From: Treponema sp.
GTDB lineage: Bacteria > Spirochaetota > Spirochaetia > Treponematales > Treponemataceae
DNA: 64,000 bases
Assembly (NCBI GenBank): GCA_017534445.1
Contig: JAFXWC010000015.1
Span: 112,170 to 176,169, forward strand
Direction: 5' to 3'
Below, in pieces: positions 1 to 7,657 of the stretch. A model generated the notes under the pieces. It saw nothing but the letters and a program-made list of their open reading frames with translations, had not been told where the DNA came from and made no database searches. The translations under genes and the position numbers were made by a program. Each line of letters opens with the position of its first letter. The stretch's first letter is position 1.

Positions 1-989
1 GAGGTTCTTTCCTTGGAACTTCACGTGGAGGCGGAGACCGTGTAACAGACATCGTAGATTCCATAGAGCGCCTTAACATCAACGTAATGTTCATAATCGG
101 CGGTGACGGAACCCAGCGTGGTGCCTTGGACATTGCAAACGAAATTGACCGCCGCGGCTTAAAAATCGCTGTTGTTGGCATTCCTAAGACCGTAGACAAC
201 GACCTTCAGTTCATAGACCGCTCATTCGGTTTTGAAACAGCAGTTCAGAAGGCAACCCAGGCTATAAATTCATGCCACATGGAAGCCCACTCACAGATTA
301 ACGGTATTGGTCTTGTAAAGCTTATGGGACGCGAATCTGGCTTTATTGCCACTGCAGCCGCCATTGCAAGCCACGAGGCAAACTTCTGCCTTATTCCAGA
401 AGTTCCATTTGACATGGACGGTCCAAACGGATTCCTTGCCCACCTCCAGGAACGCCTTGAAAAGCGCCACCACGCAGTTATCGTAGTAGCAGAAGGTGCA
501 GGACAGGAACTCCTTACAACAACCAACCAGACAGACGCATCCGGCAACAAGAAGCTTGCAGACATTGGCATCTTCCTCCGCGACAAAATCACGGAATACT
601 TTGCAAACAAGAGCTTCCACATCAACCTCAAGTACATTGACCCAAGCTACGAAGTACGCGCATCCGTTACAACCGCAAACGACTCCATCTACTGCGAGCG
701 CCTTGGAAACAACGCCGTTCACGCAGCAATGGCTGGTAAGACAAAGATTGTCATTGGCCTTGTTCACGACAAATATGTCCACATCCCGATTACAATGGCA
801 ACACTTAAGCGCAACACCGTAGACCCGGAAAGCTCACTCTGGCGCGACTGTTTGGATGCTACACTCCAGCCAGTTTATATGGTAAACAACATCAACACAG
901 TTACAGAATACCAGCGCAAGACAGCAGAAGAAGCCAACCAGAAGGCCATTGCAAGACTTGAAAAAGTAAACGGCATGGGCAAGAAATAA
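1..989 (+). CDS. 6-phosphofructokinase, 3' part (gene starts before the window)
   Basis: Phosphorylates fructose 6-phosphate to fructose 1,6-bisphosphate in glycolysis. The reading frame is open from base 3, so the N-terminus lies outside the window. Visible motifs are GGDGTQRGA (phosphate-donor site), PKTVDNDL (catalytic Asp pair, near residues 62-70 of the visible part), and MGRESG for the sugar phosphate. In this superfamily a Gly after GGD indicates ATP use, while GGDD indicates pyrophosphate; the Lys in PKTVDND is otherwise typical of PPi enzymes. The Gly plus Lys combination is that of the trypanosome/plant-like ATP-PFK clade, so ATP is the more likely donor, but this is inferred from motifs only. 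It is followed by a clear hairpin terminator and is the last gene of its unit. Confidence 0.9.
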   Translation, partial: GSFLGTSRGGGDRVTDIVDSIERLNINVMFIIGGDGTQRGALDIANEIDRRGLKIAVVGIPKTVDNDLQFIDRSFGFETAVQKATQAINSCHMEAHSQINGIGLVKLMGRESGFIATAAAIASHEANFCLIPEVPFDMDGPNGFLAHLQERLEKRHHAVIVVAEGAGQELLTTTNQTDASGNKKLADIGIFLRDKITEYFANKSFHINLKYIDPSYEVRASVTTANDSIYCERLGNNAVHAAMAGKTKIVIGLVHDKYVHIPITMATLKRNTVDPESSLWRDCLDATLQPVYMVNNINTVTEYQRKTAEEANQKAIARLEKVNGMGKK

Positions 990-1013
990 TTATTCATTAA
1001 AATTCGCATTTTG

Positions 1014-1046
1014 GGGCAGTTTACTTCTTGTAGACTGCCCTTTTTT
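1014..1046 (+). terminator. Rho-independent terminator of phosphofructokinase
   Basis: Perfect 7-bp stem GGGCAGT / ACTGCCC (1014-1020 and 1034-1040) followed by six T residues. It overlaps the promoter proposed for the next gene. Confidence 0.85.
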
Positions 1047-1056
1047 CAGTTATAAT
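1028..1056 (+). promoter_or_regulatory. Sigma70-type promoter of the chemotaxis gene
   Basis: TTGTAG (1028-1033), 17-bp spacer, TATAAT (1051-1056). The -35 box lies inside the upstream terminator hairpin. The start codon is 29 bp after the -10 box. Confidence 0.5.
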
Positions 1057-1085
1057 TACTGCAACAAAAGTATGGAGCCGTTACT

Positions 1086-3023
1086 ATGGAAGAGATTTCT
1101 TTGGATGAATTTGGTTTTGGAACCGAAGAAGTTGTTCAAACAGAAAGCAACAACGACGCCTCAAAACCAGGTTTGATAAAAAAACGTACCCTTCCATTGC
1201 TATTAAGTGCATATCTTATTACCCCGCTTATCTGGGGCTACGTTGCATGCTTCATGGGTGCAATGACCCTAAGGGAATTTTTCCATACCCTTGCAGACCC
1301 AATCCTCTACATCTTCCTTGCAATACAGCTAATCCTGCCGCTCGTTACCTTCCGCTGGTACAAGTCAAACATAGAATCTTACGATCACTCAGAAAATTCA
1401 ATCGAAAAGCTGAACAAAACTGTCCGCATCTTTGAAAACATATCAATAATACTTCCCATACTCTGCTCCATTACTCTGCCCAACATCTATTATTCGCGCT
1501 ATATAGCCAGGGGACTGCGCTGGGAAGCCTTCCTGGGAAAGCCACCGCTAATGTACCTTGTTGTGCTCATCATAGGTGTAATACTCATCTTTGGAGCCTT
1601 TGTCTACATCCTTTTCCTACAGAGCGTTGAGCACTCAATAGACTGGCTGCCCTACAGAACAAAGCACCAGACCCTTTCCCTCATAGCCCGCGTAGTGGCA
1701 ATTTCCGTGGCAGCACTCACAGGCATTAGCCTTATACTTTTTTCCACCTTCCTCATCCCCAAGAACCGTCTGATGAGCAACAGCCTGCTTGCCCTGCACA
1801 TCATTCCCGTTGCAGCCCTCTGCATACTCATGGCCGTAATAGACTTCTACACTTGTATCCGCGACGTAAAGCTCAATCTAAAGGACATTGCAAACCAGGC
1901 AAAAGAGCTCAGCATGAGGAACTACACCGCCAAACCGGTATCAATAATACTCCGCTGCGAGCTGGGCGACCTTGTAAACGACATGAATTCATTTTCGGAC
2001 ACCATGCGGAACCTTCTGACCGGCTTTAAGAATTCAATAATCCTTTCCAACGAAAATGCCACCAACTTGTCCATAAACATGGAAAAAGCCCTAGAGCAGG
2101 TCACGGACATTATGGAACACATCCAGGCAGTCCGCGACGAGATGAACAAGCAGGCCCAGGGCGTACAGGAAGCAAACGCAAGCGCAAACCAGATTCTTGG
2201 CAGCATCAAGGGCCTGAACGCAAACATAGAAATGCAGGCTTCCTCCGTAAGGCAGTCATCCTACGCCGTAAACAAAATGGTGGAAAAAATCCGCAACATA
2301 ACGGAAGTCCTACAGGACAACTCCAAAGCCGTAAATTCCCTTGGACAGGCATCTGACGAAGGCCGCAAAAGCATACAGGGAGCCGTAAAGCTGGCACAGG
2401 ACATCATCGGGCGCTCAACTTCGCTCATGGAAGCAAGCGCAATCATCCAGAACATAGCAAGCCAGACAAACCTTCTCGCAATGAACGCGGCAATCGAGTC
2501 GGCACACGCGGGAGCCGTAGGACAGGGCTTTGCAGTCGTTGCTGACGAAATACGAAAACTTGCGGAACAGTCGGCAAAGCAGAGCAAGTCCATACGCGAC
2601 AACCTAAAGGGACTCTCCAGGGCAATCCTTAACGTTGCAGACAGCACAAAGGAAGTCCAAGACAAGTTCGACATCATCTATGAACTCACCCAGACAGTCC
2701 GCATGCAGGAAACAGAAATCATGGATGCCGTTGAAGAACAGGCAAAGGGAAACCAGCAGGTCTTGGACACAATGGAAGAAATCACCCAAAACACAGGCCA
2801 CGTAAGGGACGGTTCAAAAGAAATGCTTTCAGGCGGCGAGCAGGTCGTAAAGGAAATGGAAATCCTGAACAACGTTACCTCAAAGATAAACCTCCAGATG
2901 AACCTCATGACGGACAGCATAGACGTTATAACATCCGCCATGGAAAACGTAAACTCCGCATCCGCAAAAAACCAGGAAGACTTGAATTCCCTCGGAGACA
3001 TAATCGGAAGCTTTACGCTGTAA
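1086..3023 (+). CDS. Methyl-accepting chemotaxis protein without a periplasmic sensor
   Basis: Receptor that controls the CheA kinase and flagellar rotation. The first 260 residues contain about six hydrophobic segments (near 36-60, 77-95, 115-140, 155-182, 200-228 and 234-255) joined by short loops; there is no large extracytoplasmic ligand domain. A HAMP-like linker follows, then a long coiled-coil signalling domain (about 290-645) with the conserved hairpin tip [20 protein letters not shown] near residues 460-480 and [15 protein letters not shown] just after. The multi-spanning membrane part suggests sensing of membrane state or of a partner protein, which is inference. It stands alone with its own promoter; no other che gene is adjacent. 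Confidence 0.93.
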   Translation: MEEISLDEFGFGTEEVVQTESNNDASKPGLIKKRTLPLLLSAYLITPLIWGYVACFMGAMTLREFFHTLADPILYIFLAIQLILPLVTFRWYKSNIESYDHSENSIEKLNKTVRIFENISIILPILCSITLPNIYYSRYIARGLRWEAFLGKPPLMYLVVLIIGVILIFGAFVYILFLQSVEHSIDWLPYRTKHQTLSLIARVVAISVAALTGISLILFSTFLIPKNRLMSNSLLALHIIPVAALCILMAVIDFYTCIRDVKLNLKDIANQAKELSMRNYTAKPVSIILRCELGDLVNDMNSFSDTMRNLLTGFKNSIILSNENATNLSINMEKALEQVTDIMEHIQAVRDEMNKQAQGVQEANASANQILGSIKGLNANIEMQASSVRQSSYAVNKMVEKIRNITEVLQDNSKAVNSLGQASDEGRKSIQGAVKLAQDIIGRSTSLMEASAIIQNIASQTNLLAMNAAIESAHAGAVGQGFAVVADEIRKLAEQSAKQSKSIRDNLKGLSRAILNVADSTKEVQDKFDIIYELTQTVRMQETEIMDAVEEQAKGNQQVLDTMEEITQNTGHVRDGSKEMLSGGEQVVKEMEILNNVTSKINLQMNLMTDSIDVITSAMENVNSASAKNQEDLNSLGDIIGSFTL

Positions 3024-3059
3024 TTTTTCCTTTTTGGCAGTTTTTTTGGACGGTACTTT

Positions 3060-3200
3060 TAACCGCTCTTCCATTTTATTCCTTGGCTAACTCGACGGAA
3101 GGTGTCCTTGCGCCACCGCCCTTCCGCCCTTCGCTATCCGCTCATACCGCCCTTCGGCCGGTACTGCCGGGGCTCCACGGCGGCGTAGGTTGTTCTAGTA
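3060..3200. repeat. GC-rich intergenic mosaic repeat block
   Basis: Non-coding, much richer in G+C than its neighbours. Bases 3156-3192 match the reverse complement of 43971-44007 at 36 of 37 positions. Bases 3083-3096 (TTGGCTAACTCGAC) recur inverted at about 35185-35199. Contains short palindromes such as GGCCGGTACTGCCGG. It separates the chemotaxis gene from the next promoter. Confidence 0.75.
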
Positions 3201-3219
3201 TGCCTTTCACAACTAATGC

Positions 3220-3248
3220 TTGCGAAATTACAGCAAAGGCCTTATAAT
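3220..3248 (+). promoter_or_regulatory. Sigma70-type promoter of the small lipoprotein gene
   Basis: TTGCGA (3220-3225), 17-bp spacer, TATAAT (3243-3248); start codon 51 bp further on, with an AAGGAG ribosome site just before it. Confidence 0.6.
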
Positions 3249-3299
3249 TTAAGAAAGGTCTAAGCATCCCCATGCCAATGCCCTTTAAGGAGTTTTTTC

Positions 3300-3788
3300 A
3301 TGAAGAAATCAACACTCGTTCTGGCTGCTGTAGCAGCTATCTCTTTCATTTTTGCCCTTTCAAGCTGCGCAACCACAAATTCTTCCGGTAGCAGCGGCGG
3401 AAGTTCACAAGGCGGCGGCCAACAGCAGGGCGAAAAAGTCACAATCAAAATGTACGACAACTGCCCCACAGACGATGCTGGTGGAATCCTTGCCCAGGCA
3501 GGCATAAAGGCCTTGGACTCTTCTTACACCGGCGAAAGCTCATTCTCTTTTGTTGGCACACCAGACGCTTCAAGCATTCAGCCAATACTCAAGTTCACTT
3601 CAAGCTGTAGGGCAATTCAGGCGGCAATCCAGAAAACCTCCGGCAAAAAATGCACCCTTACCTACAACACGGCAAAAGACGGCTCCGGCATTACACTGGA
3701 CTTGTCTTCAACCACCGCAATCTTGAACACCTTGGCAATGATGATTTCCAAGAACGCAACAACAATCTACGGTATTTACAAGTACTAA
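3300..3788 (+). CDS. Small secreted lipoprotein of unknown function
   Basis: 162 residues. The N-terminus is a lipoprotein signal with Lys-Lys, a hydrophobic core and the lipobox LSSC at residues 21-24, so it should be lipid-anchored. A Gly/Ser/Gln-rich flexible linker (about 28-47) leads to a roughly 110-residue domain with two Cys residues that may form a disulfide. I recognise no family. It has a good AAGGAG ribosome site and its own promoter. Its stop codon overlaps the stop of the convergent gene by 3-4 bases (3785-3788), so both genes end on the same few bases with no terminator between them. Confidence 0.75.
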   Translation: MKKSTLVLAAVAAISFIFALSSCATTNSSGSSGGSSQGGGQQQGEKVTIKMYDNCPTDDAGGILAQAGIKALDSSYTGESSFSFVGTPDASSIQPILKFTSSCRAIQAAIQKTSGKKCTLTYNTAKDGSGITLDLSSTTAILNTLAMMISKNATTIYGIYKY

Positions 3789-4840
3789 AAAGACACTTCG
3801 CAGACTATTGGCAGATGGTCACTAAAGCCGCTTCCGTTCCAAATCTTGTACTTCTTGGGAATTTTTGTTCCCTCTTCGCTCCATGGTTCGGAGGCGGCAG
3901 CTTCAAAATATTCAACTTCAGCATCTCCGGCATAAAAAAACTGGTCTATGCGCGACCACTGGCCGTTAAAAAAGTAGCTTCCAGGTTCAACAAGTGATTG
4001 CGAAAAATCATACCAGGGGCTTAGCACCTCTACCCCAAAGTCATTTTGCTTACCAAAAGCAAGCTCCCGCAAAATAATTATTCCACTATCCCCTCCCTTC
4101 TTGAACTTTCCAATATCGCGGTTAAAGTCTCCACAGCACAATACAGCCTTACCAAGAATCAGTGCTTCTCCAACCTTCCGCGAAAGAACCGACTCCTGAA
4201 CATTGCGCCACTTCTCCGTTGCATTCTCACCGCCGCTCATGCTCTTCCAGTGGTTAACCATAAGCGTAAGAATACGGCTACCCTTGCAAACCGAAAGCTG
4301 CATCAAGGGCCGCATCCTTGGCATATCAGACTTTTGCATACGAAAATCCACCGAATGGACAGTCAGCTCGCTTATGGGCCAGCGGGAAAGCACTCCGCAA
4401 CCTATTGCAGCTCCAAAATCCTTTGCAAAGCAACCGTAAGCATAGACCTTTTTCTTGTCCCATTCCCCCGCCAAAAAATTGCTTATGTCCATCATAACGC
4501 CTTCGTTTTCAATTTCTTCCATTACAAAAACGTCCGCATCCAAAGCCTTTATAACTTGGCAAAGACGCTCAAGGCGCACTGTGTATGCTTCCTGCCCCCA
4601 GCTTCCGTCTTTCTTGAATTCATCATATTCAAGACCGCTTGTTGTGCAATCAAAAAATGTCTGGACATTCCAGTTTGCAACCCTAAGCTTCTGCCTGCAG
4701 CCCAGTTCCCTGGTCGAAGACCTTCTTCTTTCCGAAGTACTTGATTCACCCTCCGCATCACAGAGCGAACATCCGCCAAAGCAAAGGGCAAGCAAAAAGA
4801 CCTGCATTAAAACCAAAAATATTTTCTTCATTTTTTCCAT
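3785..4840 (-). CDS. Endonuclease/exonuclease/phosphatase-fold lipoprotein
   Basis: Secreted metal-dependent phosphoesterase of the EEP superfamily (DNase I, sphingomyelinase and inositol phosphatase fold). The N-terminus has a hydrophobic signal and lipobox FGGC near residue 24. Family motifs appear in order: ANWNVQ (about 55), EEIEN (about 105, metal Glu), NHWKS (about 195), GDFNRD (about 237), RIDQFF (about 305) and SDHLPI at the C-terminus (catalytic Asp-His). The substrate cannot be read from sequence; extracellular DNA or a phospholipid headgroup are both plausible. The start at 4840 has an alternative at 4831 (MKKIF). Convergent with, and overlapping the stop of, the upstream lipoprotein gene. 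Confidence 0.85.
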   Translation of the reverse strand: MEKMKKIFLVLMQVFLLALCFGGCSLCDAEGESSTSERRRSSTRELGCRQKLRVANWNVQTFFDCTTSGLEYDEFKKDGSWGQEAYTVRLERLCQVIKALDADVFVMEEIENEGVMMDISNFLAGEWDKKKVYAYGCFAKDFGAAIGCGVLSRWPISELTVHSVDFRMQKSDMPRMRPLMQLSVCKGSRILTLMVNHWKSMSGGENATEKWRNVQESVLSRKVGEALILGKAVLCCGDFNRDIGKFKKGGDSGIIILRELAFGKQNDFGVEVLSPWYDFSQSLVEPGSYFFNGQWSRIDQFFYAGDAEVEYFEAAASEPWSEEGTKIPKKYKIWNGSGFSDHLPIVCEVSF

Positions 4841-4926
4841 CCATACTATATATAGCTCCTAAAAATTCAAAAACTGACGTAAATGCGCAATTTTTTTTGC
4901 AAAATAATGCCTGTCCAAAGCCTCGC

Positions 4927-4955
4927 TTGCACGTGAAAATAAAAACTACTATAAT
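4927..4955 (+). promoter_or_regulatory. Promoter of the first YidC-transferase fusion, leaderless
   Basis: TTGCAC (4927-4932), 17-bp spacer, TATAAT (4950-4955). The start codon is at 4962, only 6 bp after the -10 box, so transcription would start at or next to the A of ATG. No Shine-Dalgarno sequence is present. Confidence 0.65.
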
Positions 4956-4961
4956 ATTCCT

Positions 4962-7655
4962 ATGCTTTTCTATTATTTGGTAATTTATCCTATAAAACAA
5001 ATTCTTGAAATTTTTTACCTTTTTTTTGAAGAACTAACGAGAAGTTCGGGAATTTCTGTAATAGGACTAAGCTTTGTCGTAACGCTTTGTTGCCTTCCTC
5101 TATACATAATAGCTGAATCTTGGCAGGAAAAAGAAAGAGTTCTGGAAGACAGCATGAGGCCCGGCGTTAAGCGCATAAAAAAAGCATTCAGGGGCGACGA
5201 GCAGTTCATGATGCTCAATGCATTTTATTCCCAGCACCATTACCACCCGATTATGGCCCTTCGCTCTTCATTCGGACTTTTAATTCAAATACCCTTCTTT
5301 ATGGCGGCATATTCATTTTTGTCCCACCTTCCAAACCTTAACGGAGTAAAATTTCTGTTCATAAGGGATATGGGCAGCCCAGACGCAATGTTTTCCATAG
5401 GTTCATTCACAGTGAATGTTCTTCCCATTGCAATGACTATAATCAACTGCGTTTCCGGCGCCATTTATTCATACGGCCACAAAGACAAACGCGAGAAGAT
5501 TCAGATTTATGTTTCTGCACTTGTCTTTCTTGTAATACTCTACAATTCCCCGGCTGGACTTGTAATGTATTGGACTATGAACAACCTGCTTTCATTGGTA
5601 AAAAACGTCTTCTACAAATTCAAGAATCCGGCAAAAGTACTTTACAGAATAGCGCTTGCGGCATGCATCTGCGGCATACTTGTAGCCATCTTTGCAATGC
5701 AAAAGAGAAAAATCGAACTACGTGCAATGCTTGCCCTAATCTGCATCATCATCGCGGCAGCTCCTTTAATCATCAAGGCTGTAAACTGGCTTTTGGACAA
5801 TTTGCTTACGGACATAGACCGCTCCCCAAAGACAAGGCTCTGCATTTTCATTTTCTCTTCACTCACAATCGCCCTTTTAACTGGCCTTACAATTCCATCC
5901 ATGCTTATAGAAAGTGAACCCCAGGAATTCTGCTACGTAGACAAATACACGTCTCCATTCATCTTCCTAAGGATAGCCTTTTACCAGGGACTTGGCTTCT
6001 ACTTATTTTGGCCAGTCTGTTTTTATGCCCTGTTTGGAAAAAAGATAAAGAAGCTTCTAACTCTTATGGCTGCATTCCTTGCCGTATATGCACTCGTGAA
6101 CAACTTTGCCTTTACCGGCTCATACGGACCGCTTACCGAAAACCTTGACTTCATGGAAGCGCAGTTCTTCTCGGCACCATTGTGGCAAATCGCATTGAAT
6201 GCCCTTATTGCTCTTATAGCTTTTGTAGCCATAGTTTTTGTGCTTACAAAAAAATCCAAAGTGCTTTCGCCCCTCTTTATCATTACAGCATTCTGCCTAA
6301 CAGCCGTTTCTTTGCGCAATATTTCAATTGTCAGCAAGGCCTACCTGAATATGGAAAAGAAGCGGACAATTTCCAAGATTGAACCTGTGTACCATCTTTC
6401 CAAAAGCGGCAAAAACGTAATTGTCTTTATGCAGGACAGGCTATTTTCTCCGCTCATCGACGAAGTATTTGAAGAAAAGCCAGAACTTGTAGAACATTTT
6501 GACGGCTTTGTCTTCTATCCTAACACCGTTTCTTTTGGTTCGCTTACAATGGTTGGCGTACCGGGAATTTTTGGCGGCTACAGCTTTACTCCGGCAGAGA
6601 TGAACAAAAGGGACACGGAAACTTTGCAGAAAAAGCACAACGAATCCATCCTTTCCATGCCAGTCACTTTTATGGAAAACGGCTGGGAAGCAACTGTTTC
6701 CGACATGCCCTACGAAAACTTTGGCAAAGAACCTGTTACCGACATGTACAAAGACTATCCGGACATAAACCGTGTTTTAACGACCGGTCTATACTCAGAC
6801 TATTGGTATGAACAAAACGGCATAGAAAAGACCAATTACATAAGCGAAAGCATAAAGCACAACTTCATTATGTTCAGCATTTTTAAAACCTTCCCGCCAG
6901 TTTTAAGGCGCCTGGTTCATCACAAACGCTGGTGGAATGCAAACGGCCGCAAAGACCACTTCTCTCAGTTCATAGACAACTATTCATGCCTCATCTATTT
7001 CCCGGAAATGTTTGACGGTTCAGCAGAAAAAAGCACCTTCACCATGATAGACAACCTTTCAACCCATGAACCCAGCAGGCTTCAGTACCCGGACTACATA
7101 CCGGTAAAAGATGTTACGCAGACAGGTCCTTCCAAATGGGCAAAAAACGCCCAGTACAACACCCAGGCAGGAACCTTGCGCTGCTATGCAAAATTCTTTG
7201 ACTGGCTAAAAGAAAATGACTTGTACGACAACACCCGCATCATCATAGTCTCTGACCACGGAACATACATTGATACAGGCAAATTTGAAAAATCAGACAA
7301 GCCGCCCTATCCAAAAGAAAGTGTAACTGCAAGCCTTATCGTAAAAGACTTTAACGACCGCCGCCCCAGCCCGGACGGGATTCACCTTACAAAAGACTTC
7401 TCTTTCATGACAAATGCAGACACACCGGCAATTGCAACAAAAGACATTTTCCCTAATGCAAAAAATCCATTTACCGGCCTTGAATACGACCTTCCAAACA
7501 AAGATGAATTCGTAAAAATTTGTCATCCAAATGCAGAAAGTACGCGTAACCGTGACCATACAAAGTTGATTATTTCTAATGACGACTGGTATACGGTAAG
7601 CGGAGACATAACAAAAAACGAAAACTGGAAACAAATTTTCCCGTTTGGAGAATAA
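4962..7655 (+). CDS. YidC/Oxa1 domain fused to a sulfatase-fold phosphotransferase (paralogue 1)
   Basis: 897 residues in three parts. Residues 1-220 are YidC/Oxa1-like: the cytoplasmic loop KRIKKAFRGDEQFMM, then HPIMALRSSFGLLIQIPFF and NSPAGLVMYWTMNN. Residues 225-455 hold further membrane spans. Residues 480-890 form an alkaline-phosphatase/sulfatase fold facing outward: metal Asp492 (FMQDR), a candidate Thr529 nucleophile (SLTMVGVPG), His702 and Asp765-His766 (SDHGT). The C/S-x-P-S-R motif of true sulfatases is absent, so a Thr-nucleophile transferase like LtaS or EptA is more likely. The Arg of the YidC substrate groove is Thr41 by eye alignment. Paralogue 2 starts 2 bp after its stop. 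Likely role, inferred: adds a phospho-headgroup or glycerol phosphate to an envelope lipid or glycan. Insertase activity is uncertain. Confidence 0.85.
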   Translation: MLFYYLVIYPIKQILEIFYLFFEELTRSSGISVIGLSFVVTLCCLPLYIIAESWQEKERVLEDSMRPGVKRIKKAFRGDEQFMMLNAFYSQHHYHPIMALRSSFGLLIQIPFFMAAYSFLSHLPNLNGVKFLFIRDMGSPDAMFSIGSFTVNVLPIAMTIINCVSGAIYSYGHKDKREKIQIYVSALVFLVILYNSPAGLVMYWTMNNLLSLVKNVFYKFKNPAKVLYRIALAACICGILVAIFAMQKRKIELRAMLALICIIIAAAPLIIKAVNWLLDNLLTDIDRSPKTRLCIFIFSSLTIALLTGLTIPSMLIESEPQEFCYVDKYTSPFIFLRIAFYQGLGFYLFWPVCFYALFGKKIKKLLTLMAAFLAVYALVNNFAFTGSYGPLTENLDFMEAQFFSAPLWQIALNALIALIAFVAIVFVLTKKSKVLSPLFIITAFCLTAVSLRNISIVSKAYLNMEKKRTISKIEPVYHLSKSGKNVIVFMQDRLFSPLIDEVFEEKPELVEHFDGFVFYPNTVSFGSLTMVGVPGIFGGYSFTPAEMNKRDTETLQKKHNESILSMPVTFMENGWEATVSDMPYENFGKEPVTDMYKDYPDINRVLTTGLYSDYWYEQNGIEKTNYISESIKHNFIMFSIFKTFPPVLRRLVHHKRWWNANGRKDHFSQFIDNYSCLIYFPEMFDGSAEKSTFTMIDNLSTHEPSRLQYPDYIPVKDVTQTGPSKWAKNAQYNTQAGTLRCYAKFFDWLKENDLYDNTRIIIVSDHGTYIDTGKFEKSDKPPYPKESVTASLIVKDFNDRRPSPDGIHLTKDFSFMTNADTPAIATKDIFPNAKNPFTGLEYDLPNKDEFVKICHPNAESTRNRDHTKLIISNDDWYTVSGDITKNENWKQIFPFGE

Positions 7656-7657
7656 AT

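Noticed and set aside
2206..3074. Several long minus-strand open frames across the chemotaxis gene
   Set aside because: They are antisense shadows with no start signals; the sense frame carries the family motifs.
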